DNA of 64,000 nucleotides from Planotetraspora mira (GCF_016863275.1 NZ_BOOO01000020.1:1-64000); one strand, 5' to 3'; shown: positions 32,225-42,332, numbered from the stretch's first letter. Translations and numbers: made by a program. The notes: generated by a model not told the origin, from the sequence alone.

Positions 32225-33709
32225 TCAGCCCACCGCCGACAGCACCACCTGGGGAGCGACGGAGAAGACCAGCGTGACGATCACGGCCAGTCCCACGGCC
32301 ACCGCGACGGGCGCGGACCCCGATCGGGTCGTGCCCGTGGACAGCGGGGTGAAGAGCCGGGCCGTCCAGGCGATGTAGTAATAGAGCCCGATGACCGTGT
32401 TGACGGCCATCACCACGGCGAGCCAGCCGAGCCCTCCGTCGACGATCGCGCGGAAGACGACCACCTTGGCGAACAGCCCCGCGAGCCCGGGGGGAAGCCC
32501 CGCCAGGCAGATGAGCGAGAAGGCGAGGGACAGCGCCGTGACCGGGCTGTGGAAGGCCAGGCCCTGGTAGTCGTCCAGGTCGTTCCGCTCCCGCGTCCGG
32601 GACACCAGCATGACGACGCCGAACGCCACGAGGTTCATCGCCGCGTAGAACGCCAGGTAGGCCACGGACGCGTCCACGGCGTCCCGCGGGACACCGGCGA
32701 AGGCGGCCAGCGGAGCGAGGATGTAACCGGACTGGGCGACCGACGACCAGGCGAGCAGCCGTACGGCATGGCGTTGGCGCATCGCCAGCACATTGCCGGC
32801 GGTCATGGTCAGCGCGGCGATGACGGCGACGACGGGCGCCCACACGGCGGCCTGGCTCGCCAGCGCGATCGTCAGGATCAGGACGAGCCCGGCGAACCCG
32901 GCGGCCTTGGAGATGACCGAGAGCAGCGCCGCCACCGGGATCGGCGCGCCCTGGTAGACGTCGGCCGCCCAGAAGTGGAACGGCACGGCGGCGACCTTGA
33001 ATCCGAATCCGGCCAGCACCAGCACGATCGCGACGGTCGTGACCCCCTGGCCGACCCCGGCCGGCGCGGCGCTCTGCCCGGACGCGTAGAAGGCGGCGAT
33101 GCGGTCCAGATGCACCGAGCCGGTCACGCCGTACAGGAGCGAGACGCCGAACAGCATGATCGCGGTGGAGACCACGGACACGAGGAACAGCTTGAGGGCC
33201 GCCTCGGAGGCACGGCCGTCGTAGCGCCGCATCGCCGTCAGCGCGAACACCGGCAGGGACACCAGTTCCAGCGAGACGACGAGCATGATCAGATCACGTG
33301 AGGCCGCCAGCAGCACCGCCCCGGTAAGCGTGCCGAGCAGCAGGAAGTACCACTCGCCGACCGGAACGCGCCCACCGGACGTCTCCGCCATGGACAACAG
33401 CACGACGACGACCCCGGCGGCGAGCACGAGCGCCGTGAAGACGAGCGTGAACCGGTCGAGGACGAACGAGCACGACTCGGCGAGCCCCAGCGAGGGGGGC
33501 ACGCAGAAGGTGCGCCGCTCCCCTCCTCGTACGGCCTGCGCCACGAGGACGGCCAGCGACACGGCGACGCCGCCGAGCGCGACGACGCCCAGCAGACGCC
33601 CGCCGCCGGGCCGCGCGGGCAGGAAGGCGTCAAGCAACAGGACCAGCCCCGCCGTCAGCGCGAGGATCAGCGGGACGGCGATGGCGGAGTAGTCGATCGA
33701 CTGGATCAT
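32225..33709 (-). CDS. nuoN: NADH-quinone oxidoreductase-like subunit N
   Basis: This 494-residue antiporter-like subunit has about 14 membrane helices. Family segments include LFLVSVVSTAIMLFGVSLLY, FGFKVAAVPFHFWAADVYQG and AMRQRHAVRLLAWSSVAQSG. The lysine in the first broken helix (FKVAAVPFHFW) and that of the second half support proton translocation. It ends the nuo-like operon; its start overlaps the nuoM stop by 4 bp. NuoN is one of three Mrp-type subunits of complex I and here belongs to a complex without an NADH-oxidising module. Confidence 0.95.
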   Translation of the reverse strand: MIQSIDYSAIAVPLILALTAGLVLLLDAFLPARPGGGRLLGVVALGGVAVSLAVLVAQAVRGGERRTFCVPPSLGLAESCSFVLDRFTLVFTALVLAAGVVVVLLSMAETSGGRVPVGEWYFLLLGTLTGAVLLAASRDLIMLVVSLELVSLPVFALTAMRRYDGRASEAALKLFLVSVVSTAIMLFGVSLLYGVTGSVHLDRIAAFYASGQSAAPAGVGQGVTTVAIVLVLAGFGFKVAAVPFHFWAADVYQGAPIPVAALLSVISKAAGFAGLVLILTIALASQAAVWAPVVAVIAALTMTAGNVLAMRQRHAVRLLAWSSVAQSGYILAPLAAFAGVPRDAVDASVAYLAFYAAMNLVAFGVVMLVSRTRERNDLDDYQGLAFHSPVTALSLAFSLICLAGLPPGLAGLFAKVVVFRAIVDGGLGWLAVVMAVNTVIGLYYYIAWTARLFTPLSTGTTRSGSAPVAVAVGLAVIVTLVFSVAPQVVLSAVG

Positions 33710-35358
33710 CCGGCGCCACCCCCGAGACCGAAGATCGCCTGCACGGCGGGCCCCGTGAGGGCGAGCAGCGCCTTGGGCCAGACGCCGAACAGGATGGTCA
33801 GCGCCACGAGCGGCACCCAGGCGGCCAGTTCGCCGGCCGTCACATCCGCCAGGCGGCCGGCCCGCGGCGGACGGGCGCCGGAAGGCGCGGGCCCGGAGTC
33901 CTCCACGTCGGCGACGGCCGTCCCCGTGGCGTCGGGCTCGACCGGCTCACCGGGACCGAGCACCACACGGACCTCCTCCGACGAGGCGAGCGCCGGGCCG
34001 ACGGGGACGGTCTCCCGCGCCCTGCCGTGGGTGACCCTCGACAACATCACCAGGAAGTAGGCCGCCGTGAGCACCGTGCCGATGCCGCCGACGGCCATGA
34101 ACACGAGGAAGAGCGGCCGGGACAGCCCGGCGGCGGGCCGGAACGCCCCCAGCAGGGCAAGCATCTCGCCCCAGAACCCGGCCAGCCCCGGCAGGCCGAG
34201 CGAGGCGACGCAGGCGAAGGTGAGCAGCGAGCCGATGTACGGCAGGCGGCGCAACATGCCGCCGCCGAGCCTGACCATGTCCGCCGTGCCGTACCGTTCC
34301 TTGATCCCTCCGGCGACGAAGAACAACAGGCCGGTGATCAGACCGTGCGCGATGTTGCCGAAGAGCGCGGCGTTCATGCCCACCGGGGTGAGCGTCGCGA
34401 AGCCGAGCAGCACGAAGCCCATGTGGCCGACCGAGGAGTAGGCGATCATGCGCTTGAGATCGCGCTGGGCGAGACAGGCCAGCGATCCGTAGATGATCCC
34501 GACCACGGCGAGCGCCCCGAGCCAGGGAGCGAGGGCGGCGGCGCCCTCGGGCAGGATCGGGATCGCGATCCTGGCGAAGCCGTACGAGCCCATCTTGAGC
34601 AGCACACCCGCCAGCAGAACCGAGCCGACCGTCGGCGCCTCGGTGTGGGCGTCGGGCAGCCAGGTGTGGAGGGGCCACATCGGCGTCTTGACCGCGAGGC
34701 CGATGCCGACGGCCAGGAACGCCACGATCTGCACGGATCTCGCGATCCCCGCCCCGTGCCGCGCGGTCAGCTCGACCATGTCGAGGGTGCCCGTCTGGGT
34801 CCAGATCACCAGCAGGCCGAGCAGGAGGACGGCCGAGCCGAGCAGCGTGTAGAGGATGAACTTCACCGCGGCCGCTCGCCGGTCGCGGCCGCCCCAGATC
34901 GCGATCACGAAGTACATCGGGATCAGCACGACCTCGAAGAACACGAAGAACAGCAGCAGATCGAGGGCGAGGAAGGTGCCGATCATCCCGACCTCGAGCA
35001 CGAGCAGCGTGAACACCAGCGCCCGGAGGCGCCCGCCGCCCGGTGGATGCCCGGCGAGGTGGACGAAGCACAACAGGCTCAGCAACGCGGTCAGCACGAC
35101 CAGCGGCAGCGAGATGCCGTCGACCCCGAGGTGGAACCGCAGGTCGAGCCCCGGGATCCACGACCAGTCGGTCTGGAGCTGCATGCGGCCCGCGTCCCCG
35201 TAGTCGAAGACCGCGGCGACGACGACCGCGAGCACGAAGGTCGCCGCCGAGACGGCGATCCCGTACAGGCTCACCGCCCGTTCCCTGAACGTCGGCGCGG
35301 TCAGGCTCGCGGCACCGGCCAGAGGCACCGCGAGCAGCGCGAGGAGAAGCCAGCTCAT
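33706..35358 (-). CDS. nuoM: NADH-quinone oxidoreductase-like subunit M
   Basis: This 550-residue protein is a Mrp-type antiporter-like subunit: VLIPMYFVIAIWGGRDRRAA, IGLAVKTPMWPLHTWLPDAH (key lysine and histidine of the proton path), LARDLKRMIAYSSVGHMGFV-like stretch and LPGLAGFWGEMLALLGAF. It is some 50 residues longer than usual because of a hydrophilic Ala/Pro-rich insertion near 455-510 before the last helix (VVLGPGEPVEPDATGTAVAD). ATG at 35358 was chosen for the hydrophobic start [13 protein letters not shown]; it overlaps the nuoL stop by 4 bp. Confidence 0.95.
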   Translation of the reverse strand: MSWLLLALLAVPLAGAASLTAPTFRERAVSLYGIAVSAATFVLAVVVAAVFDYGDAGRMQLQTDWSWIPGLDLRFHLGVDGISLPLVVLTALLSLLCFVHLAGHPPGGGRLRALVFTLLVLEVGMIGTFLALDLLLFFVFFEVVLIPMYFVIAIWGGRDRRAAAVKFILYTLLGSAVLLLGLLVIWTQTGTLDMVELTARHGAGIARSVQIVAFLAVGIGLAVKTPMWPLHTWLPDAHTEAPTVGSVLLAGVLLKMGSYGFARIAIPILPEGAAALAPWLGALAVVGIIYGSLACLAQRDLKRMIAYSSVGHMGFVLLGFATLTPVGMNAALFGNIAHGLITGLLFFVAGGIKERYGTADMVRLGGGMLRRLPYIGSLLTFACVASLGLPGLAGFWGEMLALLGAFRPAAGLSRPLFLVFMAVGGIGTVLTAAYFLVMLSRVTHGRARETVPVGPALASSEEVRVVLGPGEPVEPDATGTAVADVEDSGPAPSGARPPRAGRLADVTAGELAAWVPLVALTILFGVWPKALLALTGPAVQAIFGLGGGAG

Positions 35359-37265
35359 CCCAGCACCACCGCCGCCACCGTGATCAGCAGGAGCCCCGCC
35401 AGCAGGCCCGTCACGTAGAGCTGGGCGTTGCCCTTCTGCGCCAGGCGCACGAACCCGGACAGGCTCATCGTCAGCCGGCCCGCCCCCCGGACGGCGCCGT
35501 CGACCACCTGCCCGTCCGTCCTGACGACCCCGCGAGCCAGGCGGAGGACCGGTCGCGCGAACACCGCGCGGTACGCCTCGTCCACGTAGAACGCCCGCTC
35601 GCACGCCGTGCGGAACGGGCCGAGCATCCGGGCCGGGTCCTGGTGCGGGGCGCCGCGCCAGAAGGCGTAGACGACGCCCGCGCCCAGCAGGGCGACGATC
35701 AGGCTCACCAGCGCGGACCCCCAGTCGACCTCGGTGACCCCGGCGAATCCCAGGAGCAGGGCGGGCACGGCGAGCACGCCGATCGGCCAGAGCATCGACC
35801 TCGGCGCCTCGCGGCCGTCGAACACGTGGGCCGTGCCCGGCGGCGGCTCCGGCAGCGCCTCGACCCTCGCGGGGCCGAAGAAGGTCCGCAGCCAGGCGCG
35901 CATCGCGTACGCACCGGTCACCCCGACGGTCAGCAGCGCCGCGCCGTACAGGAACGGCTGGGCCGGAGAGTGCGAGTGCTCGATGGCGGCGATCACCGCG
36001 TCCTTGCTGAAGAATCCGCTCGCCGGGGGCAGCCCCATCAGGGCGGCGAAGCCGACCGTCATCGCGGCGAACGTGATCGGAACGGAGGTGCGCAGCCCGC
36101 CCATGTGGGTCATCAGGTTGGATCCGACATGGTGGATCACCGCGCCCGCCCCCAGGAACAGCAGCGCCTTGAAAGCGCCGTGCGTCAGCAGGTGGAAGAT
36201 CGCCGCCTTGTCCGATCCCGCGGCGAGCCCCGCGGCCATGTACGCGAGCTGGCTGATCGTCGAGTAGGCGAGGACACGTTTGAGGTCGTCCTGCGCGAGG
36301 GCGGCCAGCGCCGCACCCAGCATGCCGATGGCGGCGACGACGGCCAGCACGTCGAGCGTCGGCTGGGCACCGAGGAAGGCCGGGTAGAGCCGGGCGACGA
36401 TGAAGATGCCCGCCGCGACCATCGTGGCCGCGTGGATGAGCGCGCTGATCGGGGTGGGGCCGGCCATGGCGTCCGGCAGCCAGGTCTGCAGCGGCACCTG
36501 GGCGCTCTTGCCTGCGACGCCGGCGAGCAGCAACATCGTCGCCGTGATCAGGGTTCCCCTGGGGATGTCGGCGCTCAGCACGTCGTCGATCCGGAAGCTG
36601 CCGGCCGCGAACCCCAGCGTGAAGATCCCGAACAGGAATCCGACGTCACCGAGCCGGGTGACGAGGAACGCCTTCACCGCGGCCCGGGAGTTCGCCCGGT
36701 CCTCCCACCAGTGCCCGATCAGGAGGTAGGAGCACAGGCCCATGATCTCCCAGCCGGCGTAGAGGACGATCAGGTCCCCCGCGTAGACCACCAGCAACAT
36801 CGCGCTGGTGAACAGGCTGATGAAGGCGCTGTAGGACGGATGGCGCGGATCGTCGCGCATGTATCCGACCGAGTAGACCTGTACGGCGAGCGCCACGACG
36901 ACCACCAGCACGCCGATGAGGATCGACAGCCCGTCGGCCCGCAGCGTGAACGAGATGGGAACCGACCCGGTCTCGACCATCGTGAGCGTGCCCTCGGTGC
37001 TTCCCGGGAGAAGCCCCGCCCAGAATTCCGCACCCGGATAGGACGCCGAACCGCGCGGCAGCGCGCGGGCCGACCACGACGCCAGCCAGAGCGTCAACAG
37101 CAGTGCCGCCGTGATGGGCGCGATCGCGAACCACGCCGCCCTGCGTGCGGCGGCGCGGTCGTTCTCCTTCGTACGGCTCCCGCCGCGCGGCCATCGGGAA
37201 CCGAGCAGCCCCGCCACGGCGGCCGCGAACGGTAATAGGACGATCAGGACGACCACAGAGATCAC
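35355..37265 (-). CDS. nuoL: NADH-quinone oxidoreductase-like subunit L
   Basis: This 636-residue antiporter-like subunit has the N-terminal NuoL signature ([20 protein letters not shown]), [20 protein letters not shown] with the key lysine replaced in context by [24 protein letters not shown] and [16 protein letters not shown]. The C-terminal amphipathic lateral helix region is present but short. GTG at 37265 overlaps the nuoK stop (GTGA). It should form the distal proton channel of the membrane arm. Confidence 0.95.
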   Translation of the reverse strand: MISVVVLIVLLPFAAAVAGLLGSRWPRGGSRTKENDRAAARRAAWFAIAPITAALLLTLWLASWSARALPRGSASYPGAEFWAGLLPGSTEGTLTMVETGSVPISFTLRADGLSILIGVLVVVVALAVQVYSVGYMRDDPRHPSYSAFISLFTSAMLLVVYAGDLIVLYAGWEIMGLCSYLLIGHWWEDRANSRAAVKAFLVTRLGDVGFLFGIFTLGFAAGSFRIDDVLSADIPRGTLITATMLLLAGVAGKSAQVPLQTWLPDAMAGPTPISALIHAATMVAAGIFIVARLYPAFLGAQPTLDVLAVVAAIGMLGAALAALAQDDLKRVLAYSTISQLAYMAAGLAAGSDKAAIFHLLTHGAFKALLFLGAGAVIHHVGSNLMTHMGGLRTSVPITFAAMTVGFAALMGLPPASGFFSKDAVIAAIEHSHSPAQPFLYGAALLTVGVTGAYAMRAWLRTFFGPARVEALPEPPPGTAHVFDGREAPRSMLWPIGVLAVPALLLGFAGVTEVDWGSALVSLIVALLGAGVVYAFWRGAPHQDPARMLGPFRTACERAFYVDEAYRAVFARPVLRLARGVVRTDGQVVDGAVRGAGRLTMSLSGFVRLAQKGNAQLYVTGLLAGLLLITVAAVVLG

Positions 37266-37645
37266 GGCCGGGCCTCCCTGTCGGCGTCTTCGCCCACGCC
37301 CACCGGCTCCTCCGGCGGGCCGGCCTCCCCGGACGCCCCGGTCTCCGACAGGTCGCGGAGGCGGTCGACGTCGATGCTCTGCCGGTTGCGGTAGACGGCC
37401 AGCACGATGGCCAGCCCCAGGCCGATCTCGGCGGCCGCGATCACGATGACGAACAGGGTGAGCACCTGGCCGCCGTGCAGCCGGTCCCTCAGCCACACGT
37501 CGAAGGCGACGAGGTTGAGGTTGACCGCGTTGAGCATGAGCTCGACCGACATCAGCACGAGGATCGCGTTGCGCCGGGCCAGCACGCCGTACACGCCGAT
37601 CGAGAAGAGCAGGGCGGAGACGACGACGGGATAGACGATGTGCAC
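37262..37645 (-). CDS. nuoK: NADH-quinone oxidoreductase-like subunit K
   Basis: This 127-residue protein has the three helices of Nuo[41 protein letters not shown] with the essential membrane glutamate, and [20 protein letters not shown] with the second glutamate. A hydrophilic tail of about 35 residues after the last helix ([20 protein letters not shown]) is longer than in E. coli NuoK. It lies 33 bp after nuoJ. Confidence 0.95.
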   Translation of the reverse strand: MHIVYPVVVSALLFSIGVYGVLARRNAILVLMSVELMLNAVNLNLVAFDVWLRDRLHGGQVLTLFVIVIAAAEIGLGLAIVLAVYRNRQSIDVDRLRDLSETGASGEAGPPEEPVGVGEDADREARP

Positions 37646-37678
37646 CTCAGCCCACCGCCCCGTCGCAGGTGTTCGGAG

Positions 37679-38218
37679 TCATTCCCGCCCCCTGATGTCG
37701 GTGCGGGAAAGGACGATGGCCCCGATCAGAGCGGCCAGCAGGAGCACCGACAGCGCCTCGAACGGCAACACCCAGGTCCTGAAGATGCTCGACCCGAGCG
37801 GCTTGGCCGCCCCCTGACCGGGCTCCAGCGGCGCGTAGGCCGTGCCGAACCCCGCGACGACGACGCTCACGAGCACCCCGGCCGTGGCGAGGGCGACCAG
37901 GACGGCGGCCCATCGGTTGCCGGAGTCGAGATCGGCCGAGCGTCCGATGGGCGCCCGGGTCAGCATGATCCCGAACAGCAGCAGCACGACGATCGCGCCC
38001 ACGTAGATGAGCACCTGCACCCATGCGACGAACTCCGCCGTCAACACGAGATAACCTCCGGCCAGCGCGCCGAAGCACAGGACCAGCCACAGCGCCGCGT
38101 GGACGAGTTGCCTCGTCGTGACCACCAGCAGCGCGGATCCGACCGCGACGAGGCCGAGCAGCAGGAACACCACCTCGGGCCCGCTGGGTGGCCAGAACCC
38201 CGGCGCCTCGAATGTCAC
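37679..38218 (-). CDS. nuoJ: NADH-quinone oxidoreductase-like subunit J
   Basis: This 179-residue membrane protein has five helices with the conserved NuoJ stretch [20 protein letters not shown] (helix 3 with its pi-bulge region) preceded by [20 protein letters not shown]. It belongs to the proton-wire section near the quinone site. GTG at 38218 overlaps the nuoI stop by 4 bp, so the two are translationally coupled. Confidence 0.95.
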   Translation of the reverse strand: MTFEAPGFWPPSGPEVVFLLLGLVAVGSALLVVTTRQLVHAALWLVLCFGALAGGYLVLTAEFVAWVQVLIYVGAIVVLLLFGIMLTRAPIGRSADLDSGNRWAAVLVALATAGVLVSVVVAGFGTAYAPLEPGQGAAKPLGSSIFRTWVLPFEALSVLLLAALIGAIVLSRTDIRGRE

Positions 38219-39081
38219 GCGTCCTCCCCAGGCCCGTCCTTCGCAGGGTTCCCAGGGCCTTCGGGATTCTCGGGGGTGCTCGGCTTCTTCGGCAGCGCGC
38301 CCGGCGGCCGGATGGAGCGGATGTCCCGCATGGGCCTCGGCGGCTCCCGGCGCGGCGCGCTCTCTTCCGACGTCACGCCCTTGTCTGAGGGAGTGCTCTT
38401 GTCTGACGGGGTGCTCTCGCCTGACGGAGTGCTCTCGCCGGAGGACGTTTCCGGCGTCCCCGCCGGTCCGCCGGCCGCCTTCTCGGCTGTTTTCTCGGCT
38501 GTCTTCTCGCCGGCGCGGCCGGCGACTCCACTGTCCGTACGGCCGGCCGCGGCGGGCCGTCGTGCCGTGTCGGATGTGCGTGCGGGACGCGAGCCGGCGG
38601 CGATCTCCTTCGGCGGCTCGGCCCCGGCCTCGTGGGGCGGCGGCGGGGGCACGGTCGCCGCCCACTCGCCCAGCCGGTCCTTCTCATGGAGAAGATCGCG
38701 GATGTCGTATTCCGTGTATTCGAACTCGGGCGTCCAGAACAACGCGTCGAACGGGCAGACCTCGATGCAGATGCCGCAGTACATGCACAGGGAGAAGTCG
38801 ATCGCGAACCGGTCGAGCATGTTCCGCGCCCGGGGCCTGCCCCCCTCGGGGGCCGGGAGCGTCTCCTTGTGCGAATCGATGTAGATGCACCAGTCGGGGC
38901 ACTCACGGGCGCACAACATGCACACCGTGCAGTTCTCCTCGACCAGCGCGATCACGCCCCGGCTGCGGGGCGGCAGGTCGGGTTTGACCTCGGGATACTG
39001 CTGCGTCTCTGATTTGCGCAGCATGTGCCTCAGAGTCACCGCCAGCCCCTTGGCCAGCCCTTCTCCTGGTATGCGCGCCAT
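38215..39081 (-). CDS. nuoI: NADH-quinone oxidoreductase-like subunit I with long C-terminal tail
   Basis: This 288-residue protein carries two [4Fe-4S] ferredoxin motifs, [12 protein letters not shown] (Cys51, 54, 57, 61) and [12 protein letters not shown] (Cys99, 102, 105, 109), that form clusters N6a and N6b passing electrons to the quinone site. The core ends near residue 140. A tail of about 145 residues rich in Pro, Ser, Glu and Lys follows, with short repeats ([11 protein letters not shown], and three ESTPS units encoded by 18-bp DNA repeats at 38381-38434). The start is uncertain; ATG at 39088-39093 is also possible and no ribosome-binding site is strong. Confidence 0.9.
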   Translation of the reverse strand: MARIPGEGLAKGLAVTLRHMLRKSETQQYPEVKPDLPPRSRGVIALVEENCTVCMLCARECPDWCIYIDSHKETLPAPEGGRPRARNMLDRFAIDFSLCMYCGICIEVCPFDALFWTPEFEYTEYDIRDLLHEKDRLGEWAATVPPPPPHEAGAEPPKEIAAGSRPARTSDTARRPAAAGRTDSGVAGRAGEKTAEKTAEKAAGGPAGTPETSSGESTPSGESTPSDKSTPSDKGVTSEESAPRREPPRPMRDIRSIRPPGALPKKPSTPENPEGPGNPAKDGPGEDA

Positions 39082-39139
39082 ATTCAACATCATGACGCAC
39101 AAGCGCCGACAGGTGAATCCAGTGGCGCGACCATATCGG

Positions 39140-39180
39140 TTATCCACAATTTCCACAGGCAACCGGCCGGCTTATCCACA
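39140..39180 (+). promoter_or_regulatory. pair of perfect DnaA boxes upstream of nuoI
   Basis: TTATCCACA occurs at 39140-39148 and again at 39172-39180 in the same orientation, 32 bp apart, with a partial box TTTCCACAG at 39150-39158. No replication genes are near, so it is not oriC. It lies between nuoI and the PIN fragment, in what would otherwise be a simple operon gap. Confidence 0.65.
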
Positions 39181-39228
39181 GATGTGCACGAGGACCGGCC
39201 CGCGACCCACCGGGGAGCGGGCAGATCC

Positions 39229-39294
39229 TCAGAGCCTGATGACTTCAATGGCTGGCATCTGGTCGTAGTCGGCGTCCTGCGTGACGACCGCCAC
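39229..39294 (-). pseudogene. PIN-domain (VapC-like) toxin C-terminal fragment
   Basis: The minus strand reads VAVVTQDADYDQMPAIEVIR and one more residue before a stop. This is the typical end of a PIN-domain ribonuclease, including the last acidic residues (QDADYD). Only about 21 codons remain, adjoining the stop of the membrane-protein gene. No antitoxin is visible. It is a relic of a VapBC module once inserted in the nuo operon. Confidence 0.6.
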
Positions 39295-40293
39295 CTAGGG
39301 ACAGCCGTCGCGGGCGGCCACGGCGAGGGTGGCGTACTCACCTCGGGGGAGGTCACGGATCTCGAAGGTGATGCCGTGCCGTACGGCGAAGCGGTTCGTG
39401 TCCTCCGGGTGCCACCTGCCGGGGAAGTGGTAGAGCGGGAACCCGGTCTCGTCGATGACGAACAGACCGTTCAGGCCTTCACAGCGGTAGATCAGCATCC
39501 TGAGCCGGTCCAGCGGGGACTTCCTGACCGTCCTCGTCCCCGGGGTCGGTCCCAGACCGGCGACCGCGAGCCGCCTTCCTCTGACACACATGCGCGGCGC
39601 CATAGGCCGGTCCATGGCGGCCAGGCCGCTGCCGCGCACGACCCTTCGCCGGAAGACGGCCCTGTCGAGCCGTCTGAACACCGGAGCGAGCAGCACGCCC
39701 AGCGGGCTGGCGGCCAGGGCCAGCCACTTGAGTTCCAGAACGTCGGCGAAGTTCAGCACCGTGAAGCGGAAGAAACGCCACATGTGCGGCGGCAGGAAGT
39801 AGAGCGTGCACACCATGCACACCAGTCCGGACAGCGCCACGGTCCACCAGGCGACGCGCCGCCGTCGTGAGGCGGGCGGGCGTACGGGCAACCCCCGAAG
39901 GACACCCCAGCCGGGTGCGCGGCACGACAGGAAGGTCCGCGCCTGGGCCGGAGTGAATCCCCATGTGTGGAACTCCAGACCGTGAACGGCCGCGAAGGCG
40001 GCCACGGCGTCCGCTGCCCACTGACCGGGGAGATCAAGGAGGACGAGCCTGTCGGCGTCGAGAACGGCGAGGCCGAAGAGCATCACGGGCTTGTCCTTCT
40101 TGCCCTTCTCGGCCGTTTCACGGGTGAACGAGTAGCAGGCCAGCGCCCGGGGCACCCCGGGCGGCAGCCGTACCGACCTGCCGGAGGCCTCGTCGGACGC
40201 GACCAGCCGGTCCTCGTCCCACGACAGATGCGTCGCGGGGCGGGGTCCGCCTCCGAGACCGGCCGGGCCCAGTGGCAGCAGATCGCCGGTCAT
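39295..40293 (-). CDS. uncharacterised membrane protein inside the nuo operon
   Basis: I do not recognise this 332-residue protein. It has a soluble N-terminal part with RALACYSFTRETAEKGKKDK and MLFGLAVLDADRLVLLDLPG, two central membrane helices (VALSGLVCMVCTLYFLPPH, about 150-170, and LKWLALAASPLGVLLAPVF, about 188-206), and a C-terminal soluble part with GLFVIDETGFPLYHFPGRWH. The two soluble parts resemble each other (LDLPGQW and YHFPGRWHPEDTNRFAVRHG), suggesting an internal duplication like a PH-type fold. Its ATG overlaps the nuoH stop by 4 bp, so it is translated with nuoH. A role in assembly or regulation of the complex is a guess from position. Confidence 0.75.
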   Translation of the reverse strand: MTGDLLPLGPAGLGGGPRPATHLSWDEDRLVASDEASGRSVRLPPGVPRALACYSFTRETAEKGKKDKPVMLFGLAVLDADRLVLLDLPGQWAADAVAAFAAVHGLEFHTWGFTPAQARTFLSCRAPGWGVLRGLPVRPPASRRRRVAWWTVALSGLVCMVCTLYFLPPHMWRFFRFTVLNFADVLELKWLALAASPLGVLLAPVFRRLDRAVFRRRVVRGSGLAAMDRPMAPRMCVRGRRLAVAGLGPTPGTRTVRKSPLDRLRMLIYRCEGLNGLFVIDETGFPLYHFPGRWHPEDTNRFAVRHGITFEIRDLPRGEYATLAVAARDGCP

Positions 40294-41243
40294 GCCAGCA
40301 GGACTCTGACGACCCCCGTGAGCGCGAGTTGCAGCAGAGCGAGCGGCACGAGGCCGATCCAGGCGAGCTTCTGGAGTTGGTCCTCACGGAAGCGGGGGAA
40401 GCTCACGCGGACCCAGATCACCACGAACGCCAGGACGAAGATCTTGATGAGCGTCCACACGGGGCCGGGGAGGATCGGCCCCTGCCAGCCGCCCAGGAAC
40501 AACACGGTCGTCAGCGCGGAGAGCACCACGATGCCGACGTACTCCGCCAGCATGAACAGCGCGAACCGGATCCCGGTGTACTCCGTCATCGGGCCCATGA
40601 TGATCTCGGATTCGGCGATCGGCATGTCGAACGGCGGCCTGCGCAGCTCCGCCAGGCCGGCGACGAAGAACACCACGGCCCCGATCGCCTGCCACGGGAG
40701 CCACCACCACCGCCACTGCTCGGCGATGCCCTCCAGCGACAGGGTCCCGGCGGCCATCGCCACGCTGGAGGCGGCCAAAACCAGCGGCAGCTCGTAGGAC
40801 ATGAGCTGGGCCGCCGCCCGCATGCCGCCCAGCACGCTGTACTTGTTGGCCGACGCCCACCCGGCCATGATCGAGCCGAGCACGCCGATGCCCATCACGG
40901 CGAGAACGAAGAACAGCCCCGCGTCGAGGTCCGCGCCCACCAGGCCGGGCCCCACCGGGATCACGACCATCACCACGAGGTACGGCACGAGCGCGACGGC
41001 CGGGGCGATGGCGAAGACGCGACGGTCGGCGGCGGCCGGGATCACGTCCTCCTTCTGGGCGAACTTGACGCCGTCGGCGATGAGCTGCGCCCACCCGTGG
41101 AACCCGCCCGCGTACATGGGCCCCAGGCGCGACTGCATGTGCGCCATGGCCTTGTGCTCCATCTGCCCGACGATCAGGGGCAGCACCAGGAAGGCCACCA
41201 CGATCACGATCAACCGGACCGCGATGTCGAGCACCTCAGCCAT
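40290..41243 (-). CDS. nuoH: NADH-quinone oxidoreductase-like subunit H
   Basis: This 317-residue membrane subunit carries the quinone-site signatures RLGPMYAGGFHGWAQLIADG with following KFAQKEDVIP, GWASANKYSVLGGMRAAAQL with MSYELPL, and AELRRPPFDMPIAESEIIMG with P-F-D and E residues. It anchors the peripheral arm and helps form the quinone cavity. ATG at 41243 follows GGGGAGG and lies 8 bp before the nuoC stop. In a normal order nuoD and nuoE-G would lie between nuoC and nuoH; here they are absent. Confidence 0.95.
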   Translation of the reverse strand: MAEVLDIAVRLIVIVVAFLVLPLIVGQMEHKAMAHMQSRLGPMYAGGFHGWAQLIADGVKFAQKEDVIPAAADRRVFAIAPAVALVPYLVVMVVIPVGPGLVGADLDAGLFFVLAVMGIGVLGSIMAGWASANKYSVLGGMRAAAQLMSYELPLVLAASSVAMAAGTLSLEGIAEQWRWWWLPWQAIGAVVFFVAGLAELRRPPFDMPIAESEIIMGPMTEYTGIRFALFMLAEYVGIVVLSALTTVLFLGGWQGPILPGPVWTLIKIFVLAFVVIWVRVSFPRFREDQLQKLAWIGLVPLALLQLALTGVVRVLLA

Positions 41244-41817
41244 CGCCCTCCTCCCCCTCCGGTACGGCCGGCGTACCCGGGGGCCTCGCCCAGTCGGCGG
41301 GGACACCGGGCGGAAGCATCTTGCGGCGGCTCGGGGACCCGTGGTCGGACTCGCCCGGCTCCTTCGCGCCGGGCCACGCCTTGGCCACCCGGGCCGCGAG
41401 CACGAAGTCCTTGCGCAGGGGATGGCCCTCGAAACCTTCGGGCAGCAGCAACGACCGCAGCCCCGGGTGCCCGTCGAAGATCACACCGAACATCTCGAAG
41501 GTCTCGCGCTCGTGCCAGTCGGCCCCGCGGAACACGCCCGTCACACTCGGCAGCCGGGGATCGGCACGCGGCACCCGGGTCCTGACGAGCAGGTGCGCGA
41601 CGGCGCCGGTGTCGACGACGTGGGCGACGACCGCGAACTCGTCCGGCGGCTCGTCGACCCCGGTCAGCCAGTCGAAGAACTCGAAGCCCTCCGACCGGGC
41701 GAAGGCCAGCGCGTCGAGCCAGTCCCCCGGCTCCACGTCGGCCACGACGTGCCCGAAAGAGTCGGAGACTCGGGCGCGCGAGCCGTACCGCGCCTCGATC
41801 GCGGCGCCGATGCTCAT
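41236..41817 (-). CDS. nuoC: NADH-quinone oxidoreductase-like subunit C
   Basis: This 193-residue protein is the 30-kDa-type subunit: [40 protein letters not shown] and [20 protein letters not shown], then [16 protein letters not shown] Pro-rich C-terminal tail of about 50 residues follows. It is separate, not fused to NuoD. NuoC normally sits beside NuoD in the connecting part of the complex, but no NuoD is encoded in this window. It overlaps nuoB by 4 bp. Confidence 0.95.
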   Translation of the reverse strand: MSIGAAIEARYGSRARVSDSFGHVVADVEPGDWLDALAFARSEGFEFFDWLTGVDEPPDEFAVVAHVVDTGAVAHLLVRTRVPRADPRLPSVTGVFRGADWHERETFEMFGVIFDGHPGLRSLLLPEGFEGHPLRKDFVLAARVAKAWPGAKEPGESDHGSPSRRKMLPPGVPADWARPPGTPAVPEGEEGDG

Positions 41818-42332
41818 GGGCGCCCGCCGGGGAGGTAACGGTCGCTCAGCGTCTCACCGGCGATCTTCTCCTGAAGCTTCATGATGCCGTGGAGCAGCGC
41901 CTCGGGGCGCGGCGGGCAACCGGGGACGTAGACGTCGACGGGGATGATCTGGTCGACCCCCTTCGTCACGCAGTAGGAGTCCCAGTAAGGGCCGCCGGAG
42001 TTGGAGCAGGCCCCGAACGAGATGACGTACTTGGGGTCGGGCATCTGCTCATAAAGCCGCTTCACCGCGGGCGCCATCTTGTCGGTCACGGTGCCGCTGA
42101 CGATCATCAGGTCGGCCTGCCGCGGCCCGTTCGCGAACGGGATCACCCCGAACCGGATGAAGTCGTGCCTGCTCATCGAGGTCGCGATGAACTCGATCGC
42201 GCAACAGGCCAGCCCGAAGTTGAACACCCAGAGCGAGTAGCGCCGGCCCCAGTTGAGGACGAACTTCATCGGTTTGGGCGCCAGGCGGGACGCCGGGCCC
42301 ACCGTGGGCATCGGGAGATCGCTCACAGGCAT
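41814..42332 (-). CDS. nuoB: NADH-quinone oxidoreductase-like subunit B
   Basis: This 172-residue protein carries the ligands of iron-sulfur cluster N2: the tandem Cys43-Cys44 in [13 protein letters not shown], Cys109 in [16 protein letters not shown] and Cys139 in [11 protein letters not shown]. It gives electrons to the quinone. The family-like N-terminal end is present. The start follows the nuoA stop by 25 bp. Confidence 0.95.
   Translation of the reverse strand: MPVSDLPMPTVGPASRLAPKPMKFVLNWGRRYSLWVFNFGLACCAIEFIATSMSRHDFIRFGVIPFANGPRQADLMIVSGTVTDKMAPAVKRLYEQMPDPKYVISFGACSNSGGPYWDSYCVTKGVDQIIPVDVYVPGCPPRPEALLHGIMKLQEKIAGETLSDRYLPGGRP

Noticed and set aside
39140-39180. Possible chromosomal origin of replication
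   Set aside because: Only two perfect DnaA boxes are present and there is no dnaA, dnaN, gyrase or rpmH gene nearby.
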